From Vandiemenella viatica (taxonomy: Eukaryota > Arthropoda > Insecta > Orthoptera > Morabidae), in assembly GCA_031002005.1 (NCBI GenBank), contig CM061920.1, forward strand, positions 53,112,610 to 53,176,609: 64,000 nt of DNA, read 5' to 3'. The notes beneath the pieces are model-generated. The model was not told the origin of the DNA, did not search any database, and saw nothing but the letters and a program-made list of their open reading frames with translations. Position 1 is the first letter of the stretch; each line of letters starts with the position of its first letter. Both the position numbers and the translations under genes were made by a program. Positions 1 to 12,109 of this stretch are shown piece by piece.

Positions 1-54
1 GTATCCTACCCTGCAGGAGCATCTCTTCCAGGTTAACTCTTTTTTTCTTCAGGG

Positions 55-173
55 CATCACAGCTCGTCTATGTCATTAGAGTCACAGGAGGATAGGGTGG
101 AGGGATAGGAATTCGGCCATGGCCTTCTCAAGTAAACATCACAGCATTCGCCATGAGTGATTACGGAAAACAA
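55..173 (-). mobile_element. SINE-A fragment, tRNA head missing
   Basis: Minus-strand fragment of the commonest short repeat of this window, called SINE-A here. The stretch contains the diagnostic blocks gtcattagag, ggaattcggccatggcctt and agcattcgcc...gagtgatt in the order seen in complete copies (for example 16065-16308). The tRNA-like head that should follow on the right is absent. Old, with many substitutions. Confidence 0.7.
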
Positions 174-199
174 TGTTGATAGCTAGACAGGAACTGTAA

Positions 200-577
200 C
201 AGCGACCTTCCGAATTCCACGCCCAAGGCTAAAAAATAAAAGTGTCATTCTCCGGACACCGGCGACCTGGGACAGCGGGGCGCGTTTTATGTGTTCCAGT
301 ACCGTTGAATTTCTCTGCAAATTTTCAAACAGAACTTGCGATAATTTTTGATAACCAATTTAAGTATAATCTAAGCGCGGTCCCCAACCCTCCGGAAGGA
401 GGCATACTAACTTTCTACCAAATAAAACAAAAAGAGCCATTGTTCCGCTTGGACTTCCTCTGCACACGTATTTATGAATATCATGGTTTTTTAAAAATAT
501 TTTCTTCTGTGAACAATTTCAACATTCACCAAATTTTCTTCTTTACGAATTTTAATCTCAAATACTTTCAGTCTTTC
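200..577. other. No supported feature
   Basis: AT-moderate DNA with a short open frame (242-583) that has no recognisable domain or splice structure. I see nothing else in it. Confidence 0.5.
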
Positions 578-850
578 ACATAAACTGCTCAACATTTCGG
601 TTGGTAATTTATTGCAGAATTTATCCACAAAACTGAATTTTCCCACTCTCTAACCCCGGAATCAAGCGCCAGCTTGTGTTCATTGTCATACCTTCCCTTC
701 CACGAAATAATTCTAATTGTTCTACCAATACCCATCGAAGCTTCATCGCCAATATTCGCCTTATACACTCCAACCAGACTATTCATTCTCCTTCTATCTT
801 CCAATGACTCCCAATCCAGCTCCTTTATCATATCAGTTACTGATTATGTT
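578..850 (-). pseudogene. Non-LTR retrotransposon, C-terminal RT remnant (copy 1 of 4)
   Basis: The minus strand reads open for about 80 codons. It begins MIKELDWESLEDRRRM, the pattern usually seen near the C-terminus of LINE polymerase proteins (a leucine/tryptophan 'xL.W.SL..RR' motif followed by a variable tail). Three more copies of the same DNA lie at 13260-13915, 14625-14925 and 38797-39060. They share the blocks for agctgg..tgggagtcattggaag and the later gtgggaaaatt. No catalytic domain is present, so this is a dead 3'-end fragment. CR1 or Jockey clade is possible; the clade is inference. Confidence 0.6.
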
Positions 851-860
851 TTACTTTAAT

Positions 861-1183
861 TTTCGCAAAAAAAACTATGAAAAATTTCTCGGCTCGTTTC
901 TCTTCAGCTGCAATATTATGATAACTTCTAGAGCCATTATAAAGCAATGGTGACGAGAGAAATGAAGAGAACGTACATTATTTCACATTTAGTTATTGAG
1001 ATTGTCCCGTCTTCCGAATCTGTATAAGAAGATATATCGCTAGTAATAGAAAGTTATCATCATCTTAAGTACTCCTCATTCATAGCGGGATTCAGTGCTG
1101 AACGGAAAGATGGATTTTTTATTACTATTTTTAAATACAAAAAACACTAATGCTCATGGTCGTGATTTGGATTTCTCAAAGCA
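861..1183. other. No supported feature
   Basis: Unique-looking AT-rich DNA. Nothing recognised on either strand. Confidence 0.5.
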
Positions 1184-1192
1184 GCTTAACAT

Positions 1193-1436
1193 TTCTTTTA
1201 TTATGGCTTTACGCCTTGTCGACGTCGACGTCGAGGGGGCGAGAAGGGATCCGGGGGAGGGGCAAGGGACGAGAAAGAATCCGGCCATGGCCTTTTGAAG
1301 GAAGCATTCCAGCATTCGCCTGGAGTGATTCGTGGAAACCATTGAAAACTCAAATCAGGATGCCCGGACGGGGATTCGAACCCGCTTCCTCCCGAATGCG
1401 AGGCAAGAGCGTTACTGCTCACCCACCACGCTCGGT
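1193..1436 (-). mobile_element. SINE-A, full length, with TSD
   Basis: Complete minus-strand SINE-A. The tRNA-like head lies at the right end, with the box B complement ggattcgaaccc and the acceptor-like end ...cgctcggt. The body runs leftwards through ggccatggcctt to a gacgtcgacgtcgagg tail region. It is flanked by a 9-bp target-site duplication gcttaacat at 1184-1192 and 1437-1445. This copy carries the 'cgacgtcgac' type of 3' region (subfamily ii). Confidence 0.85.
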
Positions 1437-1445
1437 GCTTAACAT

Positions 1446-1905
1446 ATTAACGTCACAGCTAGCTACTGGACAATGGAAATAATTCTGAAATTATGTTAGA
1501 ACTCTATAAAATAGTTTCTCTTTTGAAGAGTGTATATATGCGCGTGAAATGTGACGCCAGTGTTTCTCTTGATTAGTACACATGCTGCTAAATATATCAA
1601 CAGAACCGATAAAACAACTGCTATGTAGACTACATACTGTAGCATGAGGCTCCACATTTTTCATATATAAAAAACCAGCGTTACCACCGATAATTTTCCA
1701 AATCGGAGTGGTCTTATTACTTGCTTGTAAATGAAATTTACCAATACAGAGTCATTTCTAATTTCGATGATTTAATTGCTGTACCCATATTTGAATTACT
1801 TGTATGCTTCTTTAACCTACTGACTGAGTGAGATTTTAGTGCGACAAGAGTATATATTTTTATATTCACTGTGGCTGGGTTTAGTGTGAACCATCCCGTC
1901 ACTAT
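1446..1905. other. No supported feature
   Basis: AT-rich DNA between two SINE copies. Short open frames have no domain similarity that I can see. Confidence 0.5.
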
Positions 1906-1914
1906 ACTTCCTGT

Positions 1915-2134
1915 AACGATCGTGGTGAGTGAGCGATAACGCTCTGGTCTCGCATTAGGGAGGACGGGGGTTCGAATCCCCGTCTGGCTATCCAGATTTC
2001 CATTTTCCACGGTTTCCCGAAATCAATCCAGGAGAATTCCGGGATAGTTCCTTCAAAATTCTTTCCCGTTACTTGCGCCCATCTTTTCCCGCCCATAATG
2101 ACTACGGTGTCTACGAGGCTTAATCCAGAAAGAA
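1915..2134 (+). mobile_element. SINE-A, full length, with TSD
   Basis: Plus-strand SINE-A: a tRNA-like head with box B gttcgaatcccc, then atccagatttcc..ttccacggtttccc and the tail region gtgtctacgaggcttaa. The 9-bp direct repeat acttcctgt at 1906-1914 and 2135-2143 is the target-site duplication and fixes both ends. About 15-20% diverged from the freshest copies by eye, so older. Confidence 0.85.
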
Positions 2135-2349
2135 ACTTCCTGTGACTTCTAAATGTTCCAAATGAAACGAGAAAGAAACAAACAAAAATATGTATGTCAT
2201 TTACAATTACTTCATGATATCCTTTAAACAAGTTGAAAATCCAAATGCTGATTGTTCAAAAGGTTTTTGTATTTTACTTGCAACTGAAGATCTTACCTCT
2301 ATATAGATATTACGACGTAAATAGTGTGATCATGAACAAAATACTGAAG

Positions 2350-3027
2350 GAAGGTTTTTGACTGAATATAAATCAAAGCAAGACAAAAGTGACGAAATGT
2401 AGCAGATTAAACATAAAAATATAATCGCGTGCAATAGGAGAAGTACGTGAATTCTGCTACTTGGGAAGCAAAATTACAACCGATGGCCGAAGCAAGAATG
2501 ATGTTAAAAGCAGAATAGCACTAACAAAAAAAGCCTTCATGAAAAAGAGAAATCCTTTAGTTTCAAACATAGATCTAGGAATTAGAACTTTTTAAAACTC
2601 TATGTGTGGAGCACAGCTCTTTATGATAGCAAAACATGGACTTTAGAAATACCAGAAATAAAGAAAAATGATGCATTTAAAATGTGGTGCTACAGAAGAA
2701 TGCTGAAAATTAAGTGGACAGACAAAGTACAAAATGAACGATTTTTGAAATGATGGGTGAGGAAAGAAGTTTGTGGAAGAAGCTTACAGAAAGAAGAGAC
2801 AGGCTGGTAGGTCATATTTTGAAATATGCTGGGTTGGTTAATTTCTTAGCATAGGTAACAGTTGAAGGTAAGAACTGTAGAGGAAGACAGAGATAAAAAT
2901 ATATGAAGCAGATAATTGAGGACGTAGGGTGTAAGGGGTACATTGAGATGAAGAGGTTAGAGCAAGATAAGAAGGGTTGGAGGATTGCATCAAACCAGTT
3001 GAAAGACTGATGACAGGAAAAAACAAT
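2350..3027 (+). pseudogene. RTE-like LINE, 3' half of reverse transcriptase, decayed
   Basis: The plus strand reads as the C-terminal half of an RTE-type endonuclease-reverse transcriptase, broken by several stops. Recognisable blocks in order: NINQSKTKVTKC, EFCYLGSKITTDGR, FKMWCYRRMLKIKWTDKV, ERSLWKKLTERRDRLVGHI, CRGRQ, and KGWRIASNQLKD near the end. This is the usual tail of the family (YLGS.IT.DGR..., EMW..RRM.KIKWTD, GHILR). The RT catalytic domain lies 5' of the fragment and is missing. Stops within the frame, for example after WKTL and LA, show it is dead. The same 3' end recurs at 14371-14595, 20925-21232, 23193-23305 and 30770-31118. Confidence 0.8.
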
Positions 3028-5585
3028 GATACTGATGTAAACAGAGCTACAAATCATCTACCAGATTGGTATTATACCATCATTTTTGATGTTTTATTTG
3101 AGCCTCCTCAAACACACAGTACAGTAAAAATATTTAACATTAATACCAGACCAGCATATAATGCGTCTTTATCTAAGGGTGTGAAAAACCACAATATTGT
3201 GTGGACGAGTTGACATTCATGTTTAATAGTTCGTAATAACTATGATAGGAATTAATGGAGGAATGTTAAAACGGAACACAAAGAAAGTACAGTGTTTCAT
3301 ATTAGGGAAGTATTGTGATTGGACTCGCCCTGGGACTTTGTAAAAGCTGGCACATGTGTTATTGTTAGCTACATCATAAATCAAAAGTTATAATAATAAT
3401 AAAGATCCTTGCACTCTCTGTCATAGTGTAGCTAAAGAAACGGACATAAAATGGGAGGATAACTCCGTGGAAAGTAAAGCCTCGCGAAGTTAATATTCTT
3501 CCAAAGGCGTTGGTTTACAGCTGTGACTCAGTCCTGAGCGAAATGCACTGTCGGCTTATAACGAGTTCCCACGCCAATACAAGAGTTCATGAACCACCGT
3601 AAAACAGAATAACGGGAATTACAATAACGTTTCGCAACATTTGATCTAAGAAAAGCCGTTTACTACAGCAAAAACCGCAGTGTTTAGAAAACTGTGAACG
3701 CGGAGTTGATTATAAGCCACAAACTTGAGGATTCCTGATTTTAGAGGCTAAATACACCTAAAACACCTGGAGAAAGAATTTTTATAGTATAGTAAAAACA
3801 AAAAACCTGTTGAGGAAGCAACTTAAACCTTTCTACGTGTATAATACCAGCAGGTGTTTCCAGTCTGGCGTGCCGGGTGATTTAACACCTTCCCTCCTCG
3901 CACATAAAGCTTTCGCATTTGCCATTCACAAAATTGCCAATCACATAATTTACTCACCTCGGATTCTACGAAATCATTCACTAGAGTATTTCTGCAGAAT
4001 TATCTTGTACAGTATTTCAGTAGCAGGTATTTTAACGACACATTTCCGTTTGTTATTATTAACTGCGATTTATTAGGTAAGATCAAGGACTAAGAAATCT
4101 AATCAGACTTACTTTTAATACTAAGACTCTTCAGCAGGATGGCAAGCATGGCTATTTCCTACGAATGGAAAATCTTTAAAATACACGTAAAATATAACAC
4201 TAGCCCAAGTAACTCTGTTTGGATTTTAATCTTCAGATCTAACATTTACAGAATAAAATCATTTTTGTAAGAACAATTATAACTAATTTAATTCACACTG
4301 AAGAAATAAGTTGTGGTAGCGCGCCATTAGTGCATGAAAGAAATATCTCTGGAGGCGTTACCAGATTGTAAATGGTGAAGAACACACTGGCACTCCAACG
4401 TTACCGCATCGCTGCGAAGTTGCCACCCCGACCAAACGGACTCTACATATCGTCTGGACGCGGTCTCTGACACCGTATGTAAATCTACTGGATATCCAGT
4501 ATACACTGCAAACTAAATAATGACCGCCAATGTTTCCCCGCTCAACTTAAGCCATAGAAACAAGCCCCCTCACGGAGGATACAGCAAAACACTCCTTCTT
4601 TCACACAGGAAGTCTTGGCGACCCCGAAAGAAGTCATTCCCTGTGAATCATCGGTATAAAGGCAGGACCCTCATGAACGGACAACACCCTTGTATCTGTC
4701 ACGTTGTGAGGCCTCGCCATATTCGCCGAGTTCCACTTCAATATACTATTCTCAAAAGCAGCAGCAGTTTTTTAAAAATATTTTTAGTTTTCCCTTAATT
4801 CGACACTGATACGGAGCCATAACACTTGACCCCGATTTTCTCAAAAACTGAAGTGTGTTGGTCTAAATCCCTTTACAGGTCTCGGAATTTGAGTGGCTCT
4901 CAACCACTATGTTGAAGCTGATTGACCTCTCCTTGTAGCAGTAATTGCGCATGTTTCTCTGAACAGAGCATTCACGTAACTCTTCCGTACGTCCTTCGCA
5001 CTTCGTCCATTACGTCAGTCAAAGTTCTTACAGAATTTGCATTAAGATAGATTATTCACAGCTTTATAAGACCTTCTAATTTTCGTCATAGAGTTCGAGA
5101 CTTTGCGAACGCAAATATTTTCAGCGGCAGAAGCTCCGACTTACGAGTTTAGCCCTGTGAAATACATTTAGAACAGGGAAATTTCTTAAGCAGCAGGATA
5201 AAACAATACTTTTGACGCGCTAACCAAATTCTCTGCCCTATCAGTATCACCCAAGATGCTTTATGCTGTTACTTACTCTTTCCAGCAGTATGTTGACAAA
5301 CATTTAGAACCGCCGAAATATATTTCAGAGGCGGAGGCAGAGATGATATGCAGACAGTGGCTAACTGAGCATGCAAGGCGCCACTGGGTTGATTACGGCG
5401 GATCCGCGAACTAACTGCCCGAAAATTAAATCGTCACGCTTCGTGAATTTTAATTTCGTCATGAGAGCTTCGTGAAGGCTGGAAGCAGATTTTTTTGGAG
5501 GGGAGAGACAGGGAATTATCTAAGCTCATGTTGAAAATTAATGGCATTACTTCCACAGTCAACGTTTTAACATAAAACGGAATAT
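3028..5585. other. 2.5 kb without a supported feature
   Basis: AT-rich sequence with only short, domain-free open frames (for example 3810-4076, 4520-4798). No TIR pair, tRNA head or splice-bounded coding block was recognised. Confidence 0.5.
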
Positions 5586-5596
5586 TATTTTTTCGA

Positions 5597-5815
5597 CATT
5601 TTTTTATGGCTTTATGCCTTGACGACGTCGAGGTCATTACAGGCATGATGGCAATGGGGACAAGGAACGAGAACGAATTCGGCCATGGCGTTTTGAAGGA
5701 AGCATCCCGGCTTTCGCCAGGAGTGATTTGGGGAAACCATGAAGAACCCAAATCTAGATACCCGGACGGGTATTCGAACCGCAGTCCTCCCAAATGCGAG
5801 ACCAGTGCGTTACCG
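5597..5815 (-). mobile_element. SINE-A, head-truncated, with TSD
   Basis: Minus-strand SINE-A from the tail side (tttatggctttatgcc..gacgacgtcgagg) to the middle of the tRNA-like head, ending at gtgcgttaccg. The outermost 20-25 bases of the head are missing. An 11-bp direct repeat tattttttcga at 5586-5596 and 5816-5826 flanks exactly this truncated unit. The truncation therefore happened at insertion (incomplete reverse transcription) rather than by later deletion. Subfamily ii tail. Confidence 0.85.
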
Positions 5816-5826
5816 TATTTTTTCGA

Positions 5827-8699
5827 GTAATGCGATACTCTCATAACTGTGTTGCTTCACCAACATGTAAATTTGAATCACATCCGCCATTGTGAGCAAC
5901 GTAGTAAATGCGGTATATATTTCCTATTAACTACATCTCTCTTAAACTAAATTTGTTCATTTAGTTTATACTATACTCAGAGGTTTCCAGTTTTAAAAAG
6001 GCATTATCCCTATACAAGTATGTGTACTATTGGTGTGTACTGCAACGGTGTGTTAGCTAGCCTGTAGCACGAGAGCACCATTGTAAGAAATAAAATATAT
6101 TATTGCGACAGAATATAGAATTCATATTTAGCAGGCAGGTTAGACCGAAAGCTGCTGGAAGGTTGTTTCCGGGAGAACTGTTCAGTAAAGTGACTTGAGA
6201 ACGATAATAATAGGTGTAAATGATACGGCTGAACAAGTGTGAATAAGAATCAATTACGGCATTAATAAGCCTAATTGAATTTGATATCCAGTACAACCAT
6301 TAAGAATGTTAATTTTTTTCAGACTCGAATAAACCGTTTCAAGAAGTGAGACGAATGTTCTTTTTTATGGTGACATTTTCTCTTCCAACATTGCTACGAT
6401 AATAATATGAGATGGTAATCAACTTCTGTAGTCAGCTAAAAGCGACTGCTCGCAACAGACTACACAAAGCGACATAAAATGACGTCACGTTTAAGATGTA
6501 ATTATGTTATTTTTAACAACTAAAATAAACCTTCAACGGTTTCATAACTTCAAGGCGACCGATTATACAGCAAAATAAAACCCCACACCGTCAGACTGTA
6601 CTTAACGTGCCAGTTGTCCTTATTAAGGAGTTCAGGCACTTTTCCGTACTATGTAGGCGAATACAATCCCAGGCTCAAAAATTATACAATCCGCTCAGAC
6701 AAACTGGCTCGAATTACACGAAATTATAGTTCACATGTTTCACAGACAGATGGCAAAACATGACAGCCAATGGTAATCTGACTAGTTGTTGGAGTATCGT
6801 TAGGATCTGCCGGCAAATGCCATAGGCGAAAAACTTTAAGATTACACATTCATTAAAGCGTCAAGTTTGTTTTATATCCGTAGATTTTACAATTTTCTAA
6901 ATTTGTGTATTCGTTATTTTCGGTTTCGTAAATCAAAAGAAAAACTATTCTTCCGTCCAAGTAGTAAGAACAAAGAAGAAAAACGCTGTGTGTTTTTTTT
7001 TTTTTTAAATTCACAAAAACAAAATCAAACAAAAAAACATAAATTGGAAATTTAGTTTCAGGAGGTGATCGTGCTTTATAAATTAAGTTGGCAGTTGAAA
7101 AGTTTAACTGAATTTCAGAAACAAATGTTACATTTTAGCAGACAGAAAAGTTACAACAGAGGAATTAAAACAACATCTCTATGCGTAAATTTTATTCTCT
7201 GTTTGATAAGTATGGATGTGTGGTAAATAAATTAAAAGCTGGCAATATATAAAACTAGTTGATTTTAAACTAAAATAAGTGACTAACGGTTTATATGCAA
7301 TTCGCGTAATGTATGAAACACCAAAGTAGAGAAAGTAGGGGTTTATAAAGAACTTTCTTCTGTAGTTCAAGAAAATAACAATTCGGAGAGTGCTGTAGAA
7401 GTAAGTAAAAGCTACTGATGTCGGAAGCCTTGTGGTTGTTGGAGGCGAAGAGTTTGTACGTATGTTATGTACTTCAGACAGTCCAATGTCGATACGCTAA
7501 ACAGCTGCATGGGAAAGTCTGCAATCATGATAGATCAGTCTAAAACTTATTTGTTCCACCAACTTAATAGTATCTGCGATAACTGCAGAATAGCACCCCT
7601 TTGAAATGGCTTTGCATGTTGCAGAAAGACATATCTGATAAATAAAAATAAGAAACATCCTTTTATATGACTAACGTTACCAAAGATATACCTGTATACT
7701 ACCTCATAATGATGTCTCTCTGAAATCAGCGAGTCCTCGACACTCTATAAAGCCAGATACTTTCATTGGTTAATGACGATAATAAAATTATTTTGATTGA
7801 TTAACTTGCCCTCCACACTATTGGTACTGACATTTACTGAGCGTAACTCGCAACCTGTTTACTTACATGTCGCACTGGATTCAGGCAAACTGTATTATGT
7901 CTGACGCAGCATTGTGAAGCCTTCTTTCGGAGAAAAGAAAGATTTCACCAGCAAGAAAACAATCACTTTCTAGAAATCAGTCTTCCAGCTATTAATTCCA
8001 CCTGAGCTGATCGATGCAGAACTCCCTCGAGTAGAAAGAGTTCTGCGTTAGTGCTTTCGGCCTCCTTTTTATGGACCTGCAGCGACGCTCGAAAGAATTT
8101 ATGTTCCTGGTGGACGGAGAAATCTGGCAGTGAAAAAGAGCGTGACGGCGCAAGACACAGGAAGTGGACGGAATGTCTTCTGCCGCAACAGGTGTCAGCT
8201 GCCGTCTTGGAGCGAAATTCAGCTACAGTAAGGTCGAAACGGACAGCTAACCCAATATCTGCCTATGCAAGTAACAACAATCGAGGAAATCGTCTTTTAT
8301 ACGGAAAAATCAAGCCGTTTACTAGGTATTATTTTGCGGAATATTACAATCTGCTGGTAGAAGAAACTTTGAGGCTCATTGAAGAAGTAATAAGGCTGTG
8401 AACCATATAATAAGGGACAGAAAAATTAATGTTTCCACGATGTGATGTCTCTTTTTTTAGTAGTCTTAGTCCTGTTATATGTCCTCTAAACTGGCGATCT
8501 CGTTTAATTATTTGTGTCCAGCTGTCCATATCGCCCAAGGATATTGTCATGCTAAACTTGCAACCCAGGGACACTATCATGCCAGACTTGCACACCCATT
8601 CCGTTTGTCAGGATATCATCCCCTGCCACCACTCTCTGGAACTGTCATCCTCGTTCTGCTATGGTACTGTAAACAAGCAAGGAAACGCTTCCCAAAAAC
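5827..8699. other. 2.9 kb without a supported feature
   Basis: Mostly AT-rich. The frame at 8051-8401 (116 codons) is the longest but shows no recognisable domain, signal peptide or splice context. No repeat structure was found by eye. Confidence 0.5.
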
Positions 8700-8872
8700 C
8701 GTACGGACTGCCACCAGCGCAATGCCTTAGCTCATGAGGACGCAGGTTCAACTCCCCGACCCGCCATCCAGATTTTCGGTTCTCCATAGTCTCCAGAGAT
8801 CGCTCCAGGCGAATGCCGGGATGGTTTCTTCAAGATGCCATGGGCGAATTCCTTCCCGACACTAGCGTATCA
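8700..8872 (+). mobile_element. SINE-A, degenerate
   Basis: Plus-strand remnant. The head region reads gacgcaggttcaactcccc (box B decayed), followed by the conserved body atccagattttcggttctcc, gcgaatgccgggatggtttcttcaa and gcgaattccttccc. The tail and TSD cannot be located. Confidence 0.7.
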
Positions 8873-9124
8873 ACGAAAGCACATACAGATGTTGCTTAAG
8901 TGGTAATAAAACAGGTTTCCGATCCTTAGTAGCTCTGTGACATTAATATCGTAATTACACGAGGCAACAAGTAATAATTTTATCACCAGAAGACAATCTA
9001 TATTTTCTTCCAAGTATGATATGTTTTCCAGTTTTAGCTGATAAAAGTAAAACGTCCGAAAGAAACTTAACGTGTGCCATATACGTTTGTGTGTTATGGT
9101 TCCGATACACCCGATACCCTAAAG

Positions 9125-9446
9125 CAGGGGTGGCCTTTAGCATTTTTCTGGCCCGCGACATTCATCACACTTTTAAAAAATATTTTTCATATTTCATTTT
9201 TAGTGCTACATATTTCTTTAAAATGTGCGTTTAGTATCATTATTATTATAGTATCTATGTTTACATGTAAGAATAATAGTAAACACAATAATAATAATAA
9301 CTCATTATCTTTCAATTTTTCACTCCAAAATAATGTCTATATTGGGTCTAAATCTCATATGGGGATAAATATTTTTATATGCTGCCCGCGGAGTAATGAT
9401 GCATTAGCAAAGTGGCCCGCGTGATTATTTGGGTTGGCCACCCCTG
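9125..9446. mobile_element. Non-autonomous hAT-like element
   Basis: Bounded by inverted ends caggggtggcc (left) and ggccacccctg (right), with matching subterminal ggcccgcg blocks. The interior is AT-rich and non-coding. Ends of the form CAGGGGTGGCC are typical of hAT transposons (established knowledge). The flanking 8-mers ccctaaag and ccctacag match at 7 of 8 positions if one extra C is allowed at the right end, so the TSD is imperfect. Confidence 0.65.
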
Positions 9447-11240
9447 CCCCTACAGTGACGAATATCACCACACTCCTGTATTAACTCCCGGCTGGTAAAG
9501 TCATTACAATACATACCAGGATGCCACCACTAATCTAACAACGATCAAGTATCAAAGAGTACTTCTAAAATACAACCGATGAAGAAACAAAAGACAAACT
9601 AATTTGGTTTCAAAATTTGGTTTAAAGAGTGATAGATTCGATTTTGCTGCTGACTGAATTATATCACGTAATGACACGACGGGCGGACGTCGCTGTGAAA
9701 TGGTTCATGAAGTAATCACAGCTATCGATATAACTAACAGAGGAGTTCAAGTTTGGAAATTTCAATTTTCCTTCATTACAAAGGTTTCAGCATTTGTCCT
9801 AGTTAAACAGTTCTTTCGATTCTCGTGTTAAAATTTCACAATACACAGACAGAGACTACGAAAGAAGTTGAAATTACAGAAAGATACTAGACCAGTTCTG
9901 TAAAATCATAAGTCTGAAAGAATTATAGTCAAACTTTAAAAAAATCTAAGTATGGTTATTTGTGAATTACTAGTAGCATCCGGTAACAACAGTCTAAGTC
10001 TATTTGGCCGATTGTTAAAACTTTTAGTGCTTTTGTTCATGTTCATTATGGAAATGTAACTCTCAGATCGTACGAGTTTGATATTCTCATCAGAGTTAAA
10101 AACGAGAAGATCTGAAACGGAAAACGCGAGAAGGAAAATCTATTTAGATGTGGGCGCACCAACTAGAAGGATGTTATTCTCATCAGAGTCAACACTAAAT
10201 TCCAAAGCAAATTTGGAAGGCAAAATACTGCAGCATTTGAATCCTTTCTGTACGTACTGTTATATGGAAGGAAAGAAAAGCGAATCTCTCTGCATATAGC
10301 GAAATCGTCTCTGTCGTTGTTTAATATTTCCTTTTACCTCAGCAGAATTTGTTGACATTTTGCGGACCTAACTCTTACGATGAAGTACAGGTATTGTTCG
10401 TGATCTAGTCCCAAGGTTCTGACTTTTGTCCCTTAAATATGTCACTTTTAGACTGTGTGCAATTTATTTTTAGTTTGAATCGACAGTGAAAAAGTCCCAA
10501 GGGCAGAGCCTCGGCAACCTATCTATCAACACGGCTCTAACCTAGCCTCAACACGGTAGCGGGCTCAACTTAGTGTGTACGTAACGGAACATAGTGGTGA
10601 AAGTAGAGAACAAACAACATCACGGAGTAACGAGGAGTTCGCTAATTCCTGATATGTTGATTTCATACAGCCGCACCCCTAGTACGTGGAACTGTCAGAT
10701 GTCCTCGAAGCAACACGTTCGACGAAAGAGCTGTTGCCTCACCTTAAGGTGAAACTCCGTTCGCCGAAGACATTCTTCGGGACTGAATTAGCACTACTGC
10801 AAGAAAAAGGCGTGATAAATAGTCGTACAAGAGCGACTCGCGGAAGAGGGGAAAACATTTGGCGCGCTACCAAGTGCAAGTAGACCGCGCAGCTCATGCC
10901 TACACAGTGCGTGACGTCAGCAGAACGACCCGTGTTGCAGGGGTCAAAGTATCTGAATGGTGAGAGCGACCGCAAACTACCTGGTCAGGCCGCTCGTAGT
11001 GATGAGCGCGGGACATGCACCACTACAACTGTCGATAACACGGGAAAGTCTGTATCGTCAAACGCGGTACAGGAGACAGCAATAACACTGTGGGTAGTGT
11101 GACACATCTGGACTCAGACCGACTACAAACCCTGCCCTCAATGCTTCGCGTGTCCGGCTTCCGCTGCATTCATGTCTGCTGTGTTTTCATCGTGTTAATT
11201 ATTAGGCGTAATCTTGAATTTACTCTTACCTGAGAAATTT
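9447..11240. other. 1.8 kb without a supported feature
   Basis: AT-rich on the left. From about 10630 to 11110 the composition becomes more GC-balanced, with short open frames on both strands (10686-10883 plus, 10739-10975 minus). No domain is recognisable and no exon boundaries stand out. Confidence 0.45.
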
Positions 11241-11264
11241 TTTGACAACCCACCCCTTGAATCA

Positions 11265-11335
11265 GTTAGTTGCAACAACTAGTTGCCACCGGAGCGTTAG
11301 CTCCATCGTGATTAAAATTATTATTAATAATAATA
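11265..11335 (+). repeat. Dispersed repeat with ggagcgttagctcc hairpin (copy 1)
   Basis: The block gccaccggagcgttagctccatcgtgat followed by an (aat)n-like tail recurs in diverged form at 14986-15030 (gccaccagagcgtgtttgctccatcgcgatcgaaatt). The core can fold as a short hairpin (ggagc/gctcc). Probably the 3' end of a retroelement because the tail is microsatellite-like; the class is not identified. Confidence 0.4.
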
Positions 11336-11599
11336 AAGAACTCCGTGTTAGGCACTTACTCAGTTATTCTTTATGTCTAAATCATCGGGAAGTTACTCTG
11401 GTCGGCGCACTTCAACTTGTTGATTCGCGCCGCATATAGAAAGAAACGCTCTAATGGGGTAACCTAATGCACCTCATAGAGGCTCTATCAATCTCCCTTA
11501 GCCCTTAGGTTAAGGGATTCTTGTCAGAAGTACTTGCCGTCTTGGCATCGCCTTCTTTTATTTGCTGTTTCCGTGTGAATGCTTGTTTTACTTTTATAT

Positions 11600-11742
11600 T
11601 TTTCACTTCGGTTGAGCCTTTTTTTATTTTAATTTTTAATTATTTTTATTTATTTATCTTTTTTAATTTTATTTTTTATTTATTTTTATTATTTATTTTT
11701 ATTTATTTATTATTTATTTATTTTTTTTATTTATTTATTTAA
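11600..11742. repeat. ATTT/TTTA low-complexity tract
   Basis: About 140 bp made almost entirely of T-rich tttat/ttta units. The 73-codon frame that runs through it is an artefact of the repeat. Confidence 0.85.
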
Positions 11743-11904
11743 ATGCACCTCAGTGCACATTACTAAAGACGAGGTATTTGGCGGTAAACGCAGCGGAAAG
11801 CGGTACCATTAACTACAGTCACACAGCATAGGGTTAAACCAATACGTTATTTCACTAATAACAATTCAGTCTGATTTCTTACAGTAAAATCAGCCATGAA
11901 ACAG

Positions 11905-12105
11905 AACGGTCTGGCGACTCTGGTGGTTAAGGCGCGCGATTGGCGACCAGGAAGTTCCCGGTTCGAATTACTGTTACGGAATTCATACCGGCTTTTAAAC
12001 GGACCTTTGCCTCCAGTAAATGTTTGCTTTGCTAATGTGAAGATGGTGGGATCCTTCGTGGTCCATATTCCACGTTAAACTGTAGGTCCCCTTAACCTAG
12101 TAAAG
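11905..12105 (+). mobile_element. tRNA-headed SINE, different family (SINE-E)
   Basis: The left part resembles a tRNA: ctggtggttaaggcgcg fits a D-arm/box A region and cccggttcgaattac a box B and T-arm. The body that follows (gaagatggtgggatcc, tggtccatattccacg, ttaaactgtaggtcccctta) is unlike SINE-A. No TSD was identified. A degenerate tRNA gene alone is less likely because the head lacks a good acceptor stem. Confidence 0.5.
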
Positions 12106-12109
12106 ATAG

